Notes: generated by a model from the letters alone, not told the origin. A stretch of 38,022 nucleotides of DNA from Acidimangrovimonas sediminis (GCF_002871005.1 NZ_PHSN01000023.1:1-38022), one strand, 5' to 3'; positions 8,328 to 16,502 are shown, numbered from the stretch's first letter. A program made the numbers and translations.

Positions 8328-9344
8328 TCAGCGGAACGGCGGCGAGTACTGCAGGCCGCCCTGCGTCCACAGCGCGTTCAGACCGCGCGACAGGCCGATC
8401 GGGGTCGACTCGCCCAGGTTCGCGGCAAAGATCTCGCCGTAGTTGCCGTTCGCGGCGATCGCGCGCTTGGCCCATTGCTCGTCGAGGCCCAGCATCTTGC
8501 CAAAGCCCGGATCGGTGCCGAGGATGCGGTTGATCTCGGGGTTGTTGGTGCCCTTCGACAGTTCCTCGATGTTGGCCGAGGTGATGCCGAGGTCTTCCCC
8601 CTCGACCAGCGCGTTCGAGACCCAGCGCACCACATCGGCCCACTGGTCGTCGCCCTGGCGGACCAGCGGCCCCAGCGGCTCTTTCGAGATCACTTCCGGC
8701 AGCACGACGTAATCGTCGGGCTTGGCGAAGGTGGCGCGGGTCGCGGCAAGGCCCGAACGGTCGGTGGTGTAGACGTCGCAGGCACCGGCAAGGAATTGCT
8801 GCTGCGCCTCGGCGTTGGTCTCGATCGGGACCGGCTCGTACTTCATGTTGTTCGCCTTGAAGTAGTCGGCGAGGTTGAGCTCGGTCGTGGTGCCGGTCTG
8901 GATGCAGACCGTGGCGCCGTCCAGTTCCTTGGCCGAGGACACGCCCAGCTTCTTCGGCACCATGAAGCCCTGACCGTCGTAGTAGTTGATGCCGACGAAG
9001 GTGAACTTCAGGTCGACATCGCGCGAGAAGGTCCAGGTGGTGTTGCGCGCCAGCATGTCCACCTCGCCCGAGGCGAGCGCGGTAAAGCGGGTCTGGCCGG
9101 TGGTCGGAACGAATTTCACCTTGGTCGGATCGCCCAGGACGGCGGCGGCGACGGCGCGGCAGTAATCGACGTCGAAGCCCTGCCAGACGCCATTCGAATC
9201 AGGCGCGGCAAAACCGGCAAGACCGGTGGTCACGCCGCATTTCAGCTCGCCCGCCTGCTTGACATCGTCCAGCGTCCCCGCCGAGGCCGCACCGGCCATC
9301 AGGCAGGCGGAGGCCGCGATGCCGAGAAATACGGTTGTCTTCAT
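8328..9344 (-). CDS. bztA: Periplasmic amino-acid-binding protein BztA
   Basis: Solute-binding protein that captures glutamate, glutamine, aspartate and asparagine and delivers them to BztBC. From ATG 9344 the protein is 338 residues with a clear Sec signal (MKT, hydrophobic FLGIAASACLMA, cleavage after ASA at residue 22). It then follows the family 3 binding-protein fold: LKCGVTTGLAGFAAPDSNG, WQGFDVDYCRAVAAAVLGD, VDMLARNTTWTFSRD, GATVCIQTGTTTELN and NYGEIFAANLG. The ribosome site AGGAAGAGG is 5 bases from the ATG, and the open frame upstream lacks a signal-like start. First gene of the operon, with a candidate promoter at 9421-9452. Confidence 0.94.
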   Translation of the reverse strand: MKTTVFLGIAASACLMAGAASAGTLDDVKQAGELKCGVTTGLAGFAAPDSNGVWQGFDVDYCRAVAAAVLGDPTKVKFVPTTGQTRFTALASGEVDMLARNTTWTFSRDVDLKFTFVGINYYDGQGFMVPKKLGVSSAKELDGATVCIQTGTTTELNLADYFKANNMKYEPVPIETNAEAQQQFLAGACDVYTTDRSGLAATRATFAKPDDYVVLPEVISKEPLGPLVRQGDDQWADVVRWVSNALVEGEDLGITSANIEELSKGTNNPEINRILGTDPGFGKMLGLDEQWAKRAIAANGNYGEIFAANLGESTPIGLSRGLNALWTQGGLQYSPPFR

Positions 9345-9420
9345 CTTTACCTCTTCCTGATCTGCCACCTTTTCGGCGGCCTTGGGCGGCCCGCACGGGG
9401 CCGGTTGCAAATATCAAGGA

Positions 9421-9452
9421 TTTGTTACCCCGAGTGAACGCAGTCTGGTCAA
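9421..9452 (-). promoter_or_regulatory. Candidate promoter of bztABCD
   Basis: On the minus strand TTGACC (9452-9447) is followed after 19 bases by TAACAA (9426-9421 region). The -35 is good, while the -10 and spacing are poor, so the assignment is tentative. The 235-base bztA-ATP12 gap also holds an 8-base stem, TCCGGCCC (9525-9532) with GGGCCGGA (9537-9544), just past the ATP12 stop, which may end that transcript. Confidence 0.3.
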
Positions 9453-9579
9453 AATCCGGGGGTCAGGTCAAGCAAACAGTCCGAAACGGACCGATTTCGC
9501 GCCATCTGGTCAACGAACAGGCAATCCGGCCCACGGGGGCCGGAATCCAGAGACGATCGGGGGGCGGGATCGGCGGGAC

Positions 9580-10290
9580 TCAGCCCGCCAGCAGGTCGAG
9601 AAGCCGGGCCGCGTGAAAGAAGGCCTTCCGGCGGCTCTCGGTGCGTTCGGCGGCCTCTTCGTCGCTGCCCCACAGCTCTTCCTGCCAGGCCTCGTCGATG
9701 CGGCTGGCCTCCCACAGCTCGGCCACGGGGCGGTGGCAGTCAACCACCGCCAGGCCGATCACGAGCGAGCCGGAGATCGTGACCAGGTCGTGAAACGCGG
9801 TCAGTTCGAAGGGCGTCAGCGCAAAGACCCGGTTACCCAGCGCGCGCAGGCTGTCGCCCGGCTGGGGGGCGTGCATCACGCCCGCAACCGGCACCAGCGG
9901 TGCCGCCAGCGCCCGCGCCGACCAGTCGAGCAGCGGGTCCCAACCCTCGGCCTGCCGCCGGATCAGCGTCTCGGGCCCCTCGGCGCGATAGCACAGCAGG
10001 TCGGCATCGGCGTAATCGGCCAGCATCTGCGCCACGTCGTCGAACTGCGGCGTCACCTTGTCGATCGCGGCATTCGCCGAACGGGTGAAAGGCATGGCCG
10101 CGGGGTCGATCCGTTCCTCCTGCGCGTCCCACTCGGCGGCGATGGCATCCGCCAGCGCGCGGGTTGGCACCACCAGCGCGGCCTTGGCGGGGGTCTTCAC
10201 CGGCCGCCCGTCCAGCCGCACGGCAAAGCCGCCCGGCACCGGGTCGGCCTCGGCCTGTTTCCAGAACCGCTTTGGCGCCCATTCCGCCAT
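9580..10290 (-). CDS. ATP12-family F1-ATPase assembly chaperone
   Basis: ATP12 binds free alpha subunit of the F1 ATP synthase and prevents its aggregation during assembly; the family is shared by mitochondria and alphaproteobacteria. The 236-residue protein starts MAEWAPKRFWKQAE and continues with the family's FAVRLDGRPVKTPAKAALVVPTRALADAIAAEWDAQ. It also has the ADLLCYRAEGPETLIRRQAEGWDPLLDW motif and a helical second domain (ALTPFELTAFHDLVTISGSLVIGLAV). Length is normal. Its ATG overlaps the HAD gene stop by one base (TGATG), indicating translational coupling. It is the last gene of the rarA-to-ATP12 chain. No atp genes are nearby. Confidence 0.9.
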   Translation of the reverse strand: MAEWAPKRFWKQAEADPVPGGFAVRLDGRPVKTPAKAALVVPTRALADAIAAEWDAQEERIDPAAMPFTRSANAAIDKVTPQFDDVAQMLADYADADLLCYRAEGPETLIRRQAEGWDPLLDWSARALAAPLVPVAGVMHAPQPGDSLRALGNRVFALTPFELTAFHDLVTISGSLVIGLAVVDCHRPVAELWEASRIDEAWQEELWGSDEEAAERTESRRKAFFHAARLLDLLAG

Positions 10291-10955
10291 CAGGCGCCCC
10301 AGATCCGGTCAAGCGCGGCGGAGAGCTGCGCGAAATCGTCGATTACCACATCCGCCCCGGCCACCGTCAGCCGCTCGGGCGGGTGGTTGCCCCAGGTCAC
10401 GCCGATCGTGGCCACGCCCGCGTTGCGCCCCATCTCGATGTCGTAATCGGTGTCGCCGATCATCACCGCGGCCGGCGCGGGCACGCCGGTTTCCGACAGC
10501 ACCGCCTCGATCATCGAGGGATGCGGCTTCGAGGGATGGTGATCGGACACCTGGACCGAGACGAAGTGACGCCCGATGTCGTGCCCGGCCATGACCTTGT
10601 CGAGCCCTCGACGCGACTTGCCCGTCGCAATGGCCAGCAGGATATCGTCGCGCGCCCCGAGCCCCTCGACCACCTCGCGCGCGCCGGGAAACAGCGGGGC
10701 CACGTCGGACCCCGACAGGAACGAGGCGCGGTAGCCCTCGATCAGCGCCTTGTAGTCGCCCGGCGACAGCCCCGGCGCCAGCACCTCGACTCCGCGTTCC
10801 AGCGACAGGCCGATGATGCCATAGATCGCCGCGTCGGGCGGCGGCTCCATCCCGCTCGACAGGAAGGCCGCGCGCATCCCGGCCAGGATCTGCGCCTGGC
10901 TGTCGACCAGCGTCCCGTCGACGTCGAAGATCACAAGGCGAAACGGGTCGGTCAT
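10290..10955 (-). CDS. HAD-family hydrolase, phosphoglycolate-phosphatase-like
   Basis: Predicted small-molecule phosphatase of the haloacid dehalogenase superfamily, subfamily IA. The catalytic motif is FDVDGTLVDS with nucleophile D11 and acid/base D13. Motif II is IATGKS, the motif III lysine is in HHPSKPHP, and motif IV is MIGDTDYDIEMGRNAG. A helical cap follows motif I (IYGIIGLSLERGVEVLAPG). Length is 221 residues. The natural substrate cannot be told from sequence; GPH-like enzymes act on 2-phosphoglycolate and related compounds. The start overlaps the rluC-like stop by 4 bases (ATGA), and the stop overlaps the ATP12 start by one base. Confidence 0.87.
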   Translation of the reverse strand: MTDPFRLVIFDVDGTLVDSQAQILAGMRAAFLSSGMEPPPDAAIYGIIGLSLERGVEVLAPGLSPGDYKALIEGYRASFLSGSDVAPLFPGAREVVEGLGARDDILLAIATGKSRRGLDKVMAGHDIGRHFVSVQVSDHHPSKPHPSMIEAVLSETGVPAPAAVMIGDTDYDIEMGRNAGVATIGVTWGNHPPERLTVAGADVVIDDFAQLSAALDRIWGA

Positions 10956-11998
10956 TCTTCCTCCACGAAAGGATCGGCGGGAACGTCGGCCTCGTTCCAG
11001 CCAAGCGTCTTCCACGTGCGTTTCATGTGATCCGGCAGCGGCGCGACAAAGGTCATCTCGCGCTTGGTGATCGGGTGGGTGATGGTGATCTGGCGGGCGT
11101 GAAGGTGCAGCTTGCGGCTGATCTCTCCACCCAGCTGGGCGCCCCAGCCATCGCCCGGGTTCTCCTGCCCCGAGCCGCCGTACTTGCCGTCGCCGACGAT
11201 CGGGTGCCCCAACTCCGCCATGTGGGCGCGCAGCTGATGGGTGCGCCCGGTGATCGGCACCAGCGCCATCCACGCCGTCCGCGTTCCCAGCGCCTCGAGC
11301 ACGGCGTAATCGGTGGTGGCGCGCTTGGCGCCCTCGGTCTCGTCGATCTTCGAGGGGTGGATGCAGATCATCTTCTCGCCCTCGCCGCCCCGGCCGCGGC
11401 CGGGCGCCTTCACGAGACCGTAGCGGATCGTGCCCATCTTCGGATGCGGCACGCCGGCGACAGCGGCCCAGTAGATCTTGCGCGTGTTGCGGTGGCGGAA
11501 CGCCTCTCCCAGCGCGCGGGCGATGCGCGGCGCACGCGCCAGCAGCAGCACGCCCGAGGTGTCCTTGTCGAGGCGATGCACCAGCGCGGGCTTTTCCGCC
11601 CGGCCGAACTTCAGCGCCTCGGCCAGGCCGTCGACATGGCGCGCACCCTGCCCGCTGCCGCCCTGGCTGGGCAGGCCCGGCGGCTTGTTCAGCACGATGA
11701 TATGGTCGTCGCGATAGATCACCGCGTCCTGGATCATCTTCACGTCCGCATCCGGGATCTGCACCGCGCGATCGGGCTTCGGCGCATCGCTGTCGGGCAA
11801 GGGCGGCACGCGCACTTCCTGCCCCGGTTCGACCCGGGTCGAGGCCTTCACCCGGCCGCCGTCGACCCGCAGCTGGCCGGTGCGGCACATCTTCTCGACC
11901 TGGCCCTGCGTGACTTGCGGAAACCGCCGCTTCAGCCAACGGTCGAGCCGCTGCTCGCCCTCATCGGTCGAAACGGTGAGCAACTGGACCCCGCTCAT
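10952..11998 (-). CDS. RluC/RluD-type 23S rRNA pseudouridine synthase
   Basis: Converts specific uridines in large-subunit rRNA to pseudouridine. From ATG 11998 the protein is 348 residues. It has an N-terminal S4 RNA-binding domain (QRLDRWLKRRFPQVTQGQVEKM, residues about 17-62) and a RluA-family catalytic domain with VLNKPPGLPSQGG and the catalytic aspartate D144 in HRLDKDTSG. These are followed by KIYWAAVAG and the TGRTHQLRAHM motif. The S4 domain plus this length point to RluC rather than RluA, but the exact sites modified are not visible. Its start overlaps the crcB stop by 4 bases (ATGA), and its own stop overlaps the HAD start in the same way. Confidence 0.88.
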   Translation of the reverse strand: MSGVQLLTVSTDEGEQRLDRWLKRRFPQVTQGQVEKMCRTGQLRVDGGRVKASTRVEPGQEVRVPPLPDSDAPKPDRAVQIPDADVKMIQDAVIYRDDHIIVLNKPPGLPSQGGSGQGARHVDGLAEALKFGRAEKPALVHRLDKDTSGVLLLARAPRIARALGEAFRHRNTRKIYWAAVAGVPHPKMGTIRYGLVKAPGRGRGGEGEKMICIHPSKIDETEGAKRATTDYAVLEALGTRTAWMALVPITGRTHQLRAHMAELGHPIVGDGKYGGSGQENPGDGWGAQLGGEISRKLHLHARQITITHPITKREMTFVAPLPDHMKRTWKTLGWNEADVPADPFVEEE

Positions 11999-12387
11999 TG
12001 CGGCATCGGCCCCAGCGCGGCGCGCATGCCGTGAACCCCGAGGATCAGTGCGATGACCGAGACGACGACCGACAGCCCGACATAGGTGATGGCCAGATCG
12101 AAGCGCCCGGTATCCATCAGCCGCCACGTCTCCAGCGAGAACGACGAGAAGGTGGTGAAGCCGCCGAGGAAGCCCGTCGCCAGAAGCGCGTTCCAATGCG
12201 TCAGGCCCCGATGCGCAAGGAACACCACCAGCGCCCCCATGATGAACGAGCCGAGGATATTCACCGCGATCACACCCATCGGAAAGACCCAATGGCCCCA
12301 GTTGTGGCCGATCCACACCCCCGCGAGATACCTCAGCGAGGCCCCGATCGCCCCGCCGAGGGCCACCTGCAGTACCGTCAAGAACAT
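11995..12387 (-). CDS. crcB: Fluoride ion channel CrcB/Fluc
   Basis: Small membrane channel that exports fluoride as a dual-topology dimer. The 130-residue protein has four hydrophobic segments, the conserved GGAIGASLRY at the start, the pore asparagine in VNILGSF, and the GFLGGFTTFSSFSLE signature containing the central sodium-site and phenylalanine-box residues. ATG 12387 is chosen because the protein then begins MFLTVLQVALGG as in relatives and AAGGAAG lies upstream; the open frame from 12456 adds a non-family leader. It lies 65 bases after rarA and overlaps the rluC-like gene. No fluoride riboswitch was recognised upstream. Confidence 0.9.
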   Translation of the reverse strand: MFLTVLQVALGGAIGASLRYLAGVWIGHNWGHWVFPMGVIAVNILGSFIMGALVVFLAHRGLTHWNALLATGFLGGFTTFSSFSLETWRLMDTGRFDLAITYVGLSVVVSVIALILGVHGMRAALGPMPQ

Positions 12388-12452
12388 GCGCGCTTCCTTA
12401 CCTTTCGCGACGCGTTGGCCGCCTGCCCCAGGGGGCGTCCCGCAGCGGGCGT

Positions 12453-13790
12453 TCACCCGCCCTGCCGCCTTGTCCGAAGCTTGGCGAAATACTCGACTCG
12501 CTTCTTCAGTTCGCGTTCATAGCCCCTTTCGGGCGGGGCGTAAAACACGGGCCGGCGCATGCCCTCGGGAAAGTAATCCTGCCCGGAAAAGCCATCCTCG
12601 GCGTCGTGGTCGTAGGCATAACCCGCGCCGTAGCCCTGATCCTGCATCATCGAGGTGGGCGCGTTCAGGATATGCTTGGGCGGCATCTGGCTTCCGGTGC
12701 GGCGCGCCTCGGCCCGCGCGGCCTTGTAGGCCACGTAGCCCGCGTTCGATTTCGGTGCCAGCGCGAGGTAGATCACGGCCTGCGCCAGCGCCAGCTCCCC
12801 CTCGGGGCTTCCCAGCCGTTCATACGTTTCCCAGGCGTGGAGGCAATGGGTCTGCGCCTGTGGATCGGCCAGCCCGATGTCCTCTACCGCCATCCGCGTC
12901 AGGCGGCGGGCAAGGTAGCGCGGATCCTCGCCCCCCTCGAGCATGCGCGCATACCAGTAGAGCGCGGCGTCCGGGTCCGATCCGCGAATGGATTTGTGCA
13001 GCGCCGAGATCAGGTTGTAATGCTCGTCGCCCGACTTGTCATACTTCGCCGCCCGCCGCATCAGACGCTGCGCCAGCGCCTGCGGGTCGAGCGGCTTTTC
13101 CACCTTCCAGGCCGAGACCTGCTCGATCAGGTTCAGAAGCGCACGGCCATCGCCGTCGGCCATCTCCAGCATCGCCTCGCGCGCAGGGGCGGTCAGCGGC
13201 AGGGCGCGGCCCAGCTCCTTTTCGGCCCGCTGCGCCATCCGCTCAAGATGAGCCAGCGTCAGCCGCTCCAGCACGATCACCTGGGAACGCGACAGCAGCG
13301 CCGCGTTCAGCTCGAAGCTGGGGTTCTCGGTGGTCGCCCCGACCAACAGGATCGTGCCGTCCTCCATATGCGGCAGAAAGCTGTCCTGCTGCGCCTTGTT
13401 GAACCGGTGGATCTCGTCGACGAAAAGCAATGTTCCCCGGCCCTGCTGGCGGCGCAGTTTTGCGGCCTCGAACACCTTGCGCAGTTCCGGCACCCCGGTG
13501 AAGATCGCGCTGATCTGGACGAAGGAGAGCTCCGTCTCGTCCGCCAGCAGCCGCGCGATCGTGGTCTTGCCCACCCCGGGCGGCCCCCAGAGGATCAGCG
13601 ACGACAGCGACCCCGCGGTCAGCATCGCGCCAAGCGGCCCCTCGGGCGACAGCACGTGTTCCTGCCCGATCACCTCGGACAGCGCCCGCGGCCGCAGCCG
13701 ATCGGCAAGCGGACGCGGTGCCTCCGGCGGCGCGTCTTGCGCGGCGCCCGGCTTCGGCGCGGGGGGAACCTGGTCGAAAAGATCGCTCAT
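12453..13790 (-). CDS. rarA: Replication-associated recombination protein A (AAA+ ATPase, RarA/MgsA)
   Basis: Clamp-loader-like AAA+ ATPase acting at stalled replication forks, related to eukaryotic WRNIP1. The 445-residue protein has Walker A GPPGVGKT (69-76), Walker B LLFVDEIHRFNKAQQ (121-135), sensor 1 GATTENPSFELN and the arginine finger region LLSRSQV. The C-terminal tetramerisation domain includes YNLISALHKSIRGSDPDAALYWYARML and PKHILNAPTSMM. The N-terminus has a Pro/Ala-rich stretch (PPAPKPGAAQDAPPEAPRP) before RPRALSEVIGQ. It begins 45 bases after the membrane flavin-reductase gene on the same strand, so it may be co-transcribed with that unit as well as with crcB downstream. No strong ribosome site is seen. 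Confidence 0.94.
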   Translation of the reverse strand: MSDLFDQVPPAPKPGAAQDAPPEAPRPLADRLRPRALSEVIGQEHVLSPEGPLGAMLTAGSLSSLILWGPPGVGKTTIARLLADETELSFVQISAIFTGVPELRKVFEAAKLRRQQGRGTLLFVDEIHRFNKAQQDSFLPHMEDGTILLVGATTENPSFELNAALLSRSQVIVLERLTLAHLERMAQRAEKELGRALPLTAPAREAMLEMADGDGRALLNLIEQVSAWKVEKPLDPQALAQRLMRRAAKYDKSGDEHYNLISALHKSIRGSDPDAALYWYARMLEGGEDPRYLARRLTRMAVEDIGLADPQAQTHCLHAWETYERLGSPEGELALAQAVIYLALAPKSNAGYVAYKAARAEARRTGSQMPPKHILNAPTSMMQDQGYGAGYAYDHDAEDGFSGQDYFPEGMRRPVFYAPPERGYERELKKRVEYFAKLRTRRQGG

Positions 13791-13835
13791 GGAGCGAAAA
13801 TAGACCGCCCCGCGGCGGAAGGCGAGGCCCCCGCC

Positions 13836-15362
13836 TCAGGCGAATCCGGGGAAATGGTCGGTCCGGATCCTGCTGCGCGCCACCCCAAGCTCGGCAAGCA
13901 CGCGCTGGAACTGCCGCACCATCGCATGCGGCCCCGAGACGTAGAAGATCCGCTCGTGGAAATCGGGTACCTCGCGCTCGATCAGCGCCCGGTCGATGAA
14001 GCCGACATGATCGGGCGCGGCCTCGGGCTCCGGGTCGGCAAGAGCATAGATCGTGCGCAGCCCGATCCTTTCCCGCGCGGCCTCGAACAGGTCGGAATAT
14101 GCGATCTCGCTGGCCCGCGTATTGCCGTAGAGCAGCACGACGGAACGCCGGTCGCCGGTATCCATCAGATGCCGCACCATGCTGCGGAACGGCGTCACCC
14201 CGATGCCGCCGGCGATCAGCGCGATCTTCTCGCCCCCGCGTTCGGGCAGGGTGAAGCCGCCGGCGATCTGGGTGCCGTGGATCACGTCGCCCGGCCGCAT
14301 CCGGGCCAGCGCCTGCTTGTAGCTGCTGGGACCGGGGTAGAACTTCACCCCCAGCCGCACCTCGCTCTCGGTCGGGGCGGAGGCGATGGTGAAGGTGCGC
14401 CGGTTGCCCCGGTTGTCGGGGTTGGGCACCTCGAGCGTCCAGTCCAGATACTGGCCCGGGCGGAACCGCAGCGGCCGGTCCGGGGTAAAGACGTAATCGT
14501 AGGCGGCCTCGGCCGTGCGCTCCACCCGCTCCAGCCGCAGCAGGAACCGGCCCTTGGGGCTCATCAGGAACGCCACGAGGTTGCCCGCGAGGAAGGCCAT
14601 CTCCGGCGTCGGGTAGAACCCGCCGACATGAACCCCCGGCGACGAGAGCGCGCCGACGATCGCCCCGTAGATCAGCCGCGCCCCCCGGGCATGCGGCGCT
14701 GTCAGCGGCTCGGTCAGCATGGCGAAGCCGGCGAAAAACAGCGGCGAGTAGAGCACCGAGAACTGCAGTGTCTGCCCCAGCATAGACAGCGGCATCGACA
14801 GCGCCGCGGTCGAAAGCGTCACCGCGAGGTTCGCCAACAGGTACACCGCCACCATGTCGAACCGCTGCACCTTGCGCACGACAAGAAAGCCCCCCGCGAG
14901 CACCACCGCCAACAGAAGCGGACTGCCATCCACCCACCACGTCGCGGGCTGGCCGAACAGATAGGCCGCCACTGCCCCTGCCGCGACGGGGTTGAAGATG
15001 TGCTTGCGCCGCACCGCGATCAGGAACTTCGACCCGATCGCCGCGGCCGAGGCAACGATGAGCCCGGCGATACCCATGTGGTTCGCCGCGGCCACCGGCG
15101 GCATCAGCAGCACGAGGATCAGCGCCGTGATATGCACCGATTCCGCGTTCACAGGCACTCTCAGAAGCCGCGCGAAGCCTGCGTTCACCGCCATGCAGCT
15201 GGCCCAGACGATCAACGCCGAAAGTGCCAGCTGCGCCGGGTCCACCGGGCTGAGATGCCAGAAACCGCCCACCAGCGCGGCCCCCGCCAGCGCCAGCAGG
15301 TAGTAGAGGACAAGGCGGTACATCGTGGTGCGGTTCAGGAAATGGTCGATCGCTCTGGTCAT
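13836..15362 (-). CDS. Membrane electron-transfer protein: RnfD/NqrB-like domain fused to a ferredoxin-NADP-reductase-like domain
   Basis: This 508-residue protein joins two redox modules. Residues about 15-270 form a multi-pass membrane region resembling RnfD/NqrB, with the matching segments HIFNPVAAGA and FAMLTEPLTAPHARGARLIYGAIVG. Residues about 280-508 form a cytoplasmic flavin reductase: FAD-binding RRTFTIAS (322-329), NAD(P)-binding IAGGIGVTPFRSM (383-395) and YVSGPHAMV (474-482). No C-terminal 2Fe-2S cysteine cluster follows. The SGAT loop in which NqrB and RnfD carry covalent FMN is not present at the equivalent place (VDGSPLL, 144-150). Its ATG overlaps the apbE stop by 4 bases. Inferred role: pass electrons from cytoplasmic NAD(P)H across the membrane to the exported FMN-bind protein encoded upstream. 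Confidence 0.85.
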   Translation of the reverse strand: MTRAIDHFLNRTTMYRLVLYYLLALAGAALVGGFWHLSPVDPAQLALSALIVWASCMAVNAGFARLLRVPVNAESVHITALILVLLMPPVAAANHMGIAGLIVASAAAIGSKFLIAVRRKHIFNPVAAGAVAAYLFGQPATWWVDGSPLLLAVVLAGGFLVVRKVQRFDMVAVYLLANLAVTLSTAALSMPLSMLGQTLQFSVLYSPLFFAGFAMLTEPLTAPHARGARLIYGAIVGALSSPGVHVGGFYPTPEMAFLAGNLVAFLMSPKGRFLLRLERVERTAEAAYDYVFTPDRPLRFRPGQYLDWTLEVPNPDNRGNRRTFTIASAPTESEVRLGVKFYPGPSSYKQALARMRPGDVIHGTQIAGGFTLPERGGEKIALIAGGIGVTPFRSMVRHLMDTGDRRSVVLLYGNTRASEIAYSDLFEAARERIGLRTIYALADPEPEAAPDHVGFIDRALIEREVPDFHERIFYVSGPHAMVRQFQRVLAELGVARSRIRTDHFPGFA

Positions 15363-16105
15363 TGTGTCACGTAGGCCCTGAAGCCCGAGGTCAGGGTCGC
15401 GACACGGTCGGCGCCGATCGCGTAGCCCTCAAGCCCGGGGGTTTCCTCGATGAAGTCGATGCCGTCCTCTTCCATGGCGAAGGCGGCGGTGGCGAAGCGG
15501 TCGGCCTCGAGCACGTCGGGGCCGATCACGGTCAGGCTGACGATTCGCGTGATCGCGTGGCCCGGGCGGTGCGGGTCGTAGATGTGCTGGCCCTGCGTCG
15601 CGGTGCCCGAGGTGGCGATGCCCCGGTCGCTGAGCGCGAGCACCTTCACGATCTGCCCCGCGTCGAACGGGTTGCGTAGCCCCACCCGCCATGGCTGGCG
15701 GTCAGGGCCGAGGCCCGACACCTCCATGTCGCCGGCCACCTCGACGCAGAAGTGCCGGTGACCGCGCGCGCGCAGCAGGTCGGCCGCCCGCTTGATCGCC
15801 CAGCCCTTGACCACGCCCGACGGGTCGAGCCCGCCATCGGGGCGGCGGATGCGGAAATAGCCGTTGCTGCGCCGCCCGGTATCCTCGGCCAGCGCGAGCA
15901 CCTCGCGCATCTCGCCCGACAGCGCGGGTTCGGCCAGGTCGCCACGGTCGAGGCGGCACAGCTCGCTCTCCGCCTTGAACGGGCTGAAGCGCCGGTCGAT
16001 CGCCTCGAGCAGGCCGAAGACCGCCTCGAAAGGCGCCTCTCCGGCCGCGTCGACGATGTCCAAGGTCACGGGCATGCCCATGATCTGGCGGCTTTGCCGG
16101 GGCAT
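15359..16105 (-). CDS. apbE: ApbE-type FAD:protein FMN transferase
   Basis: ApbE enzymes transfer FMN from FAD onto a Thr/Ser of FMN-bind-domain proteins. The family motifs are in order: FSPFKAESELCRLD (40-53), DPSGVVKGWAIKRA (94-107), VEVAGDM (121-127), GIATSGTA (162-169), HIYDPHRPGH (174-183) and the metal-site ADRFATAAF (201-209). At 248 residues it is shorter than the usual lipoprotein-type ApbE, and it begins directly at the catalytic domain with no signal peptide or lipobox. No in-frame upstream start was found that would add one. It lies 4 bases after the FMN-bind gene and overlaps the membrane reductase gene, so the three are almost certainly one operon. Confidence 0.9.
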   Translation of the reverse strand: MPRQSRQIMGMPVTLDIVDAAGEAPFEAVFGLLEAIDRRFSPFKAESELCRLDRGDLAEPALSGEMREVLALAEDTGRRSNGYFRIRRPDGGLDPSGVVKGWAIKRAADLLRARGHRHFCVEVAGDMEVSGLGPDRQPWRVGLRNPFDAGQIVKVLALSDRGIATSGTATQGQHIYDPHRPGHAITRIVSLTVIGPDVLEADRFATAAFAMEEDGIDFIEETPGLEGYAIGADRVATLTSGFRAYVTQ

Positions 16106-16109
16106 CGCG

Positions 16110-16502
16110 TCACAGCGCCTGCACGAGGGCGCTGTGCAGCGATTCGGTGAAGGCGCGGCTGGTCAGCGACGCCCCCGAGACGAAGCTGACGTGCGAGCCC
16201 TGAGCCGCGATCGCCTCGCGCTCCAGCACCGGCAGCGACCGCTCGGCGATGCGGCGGCTGGTGTAGCGGTCGCTGGGGTAGCGGAGGATGTCGACCTTGA
16301 CGAGCTGGCCCTTGTTGACGACGGCGCGCACCTGGACCTGGCCGTAATAGGCGCTGTATGTCCCGCCAGTATAATTGCCGTCACGGTAGGTCGCGGCCAG
16401 TGCCGGCACCGGGCCGAGGCCAACGAACAGGCCGATCGCGACCGTGCCGAGAAGAGAGACGAAGGGGGAAGTGAGGGGAGAAAGATCTTTCGCGTTGGTC
16501 AT
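16110..16502 (-). CDS. Exported FMN-binding-domain protein (predicted ApbE substrate)
   Basis: A 130-residue protein with an N-terminal signal or anchor (hydrophobic VSLLGTVAIGLFVGLGPVPALA, likely cut after ALA at about residue 36). One FMN-bind domain follows: YRDGNYTGG (39-47), VQVRAVVNKGQLVKVDILRYP and the flavinylation motif SGASLTS (109-115), where ApbE attaches FMN. This is the small single-domain form, a likely one-electron carrier facing the periplasm. ATG 16502 is chosen because the signal peptide begins there; AAGAGGA lies about 13 bases upstream, rather far. The frame from 16637 runs through the divergent intergenic region and has no support. First gene of the flavin unit, 203 bases from the divergent response regulator. 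Confidence 0.87.
   Translation of the reverse strand: MTNAKDLSPLTSPFVSLLGTVAIGLFVGLGPVPALAATYRDGNYTGGTYSAYYGQVQVRAVVNKGQLVKVDILRYPSDRYTSRRIAERSLPVLEREAIAAQGSHVSFVSGASLTSRAFTESLHSALVQAL

Noticed and set aside
6819-9437. An 872-codon plus-strand frame over the bzt permease and binding-protein genes
   Set aside because: Antisense to genes with clear signal peptide, EAA loops and operon spacing; composition typical of GC-rich shadow frames.
9421-9452. A sigma-54 (-24/-12) promoter for the bzt operon
   Set aside because: No GG-N10-GC pair with the flanking consensus was found in the bztA upstream region.
12606-15374. A 922-codon plus-strand frame across rarA and the membrane reductase gene
   Set aside because: Arg/His/Gln-rich shadow of two well-supported minus-strand genes; no domain is visible in it.
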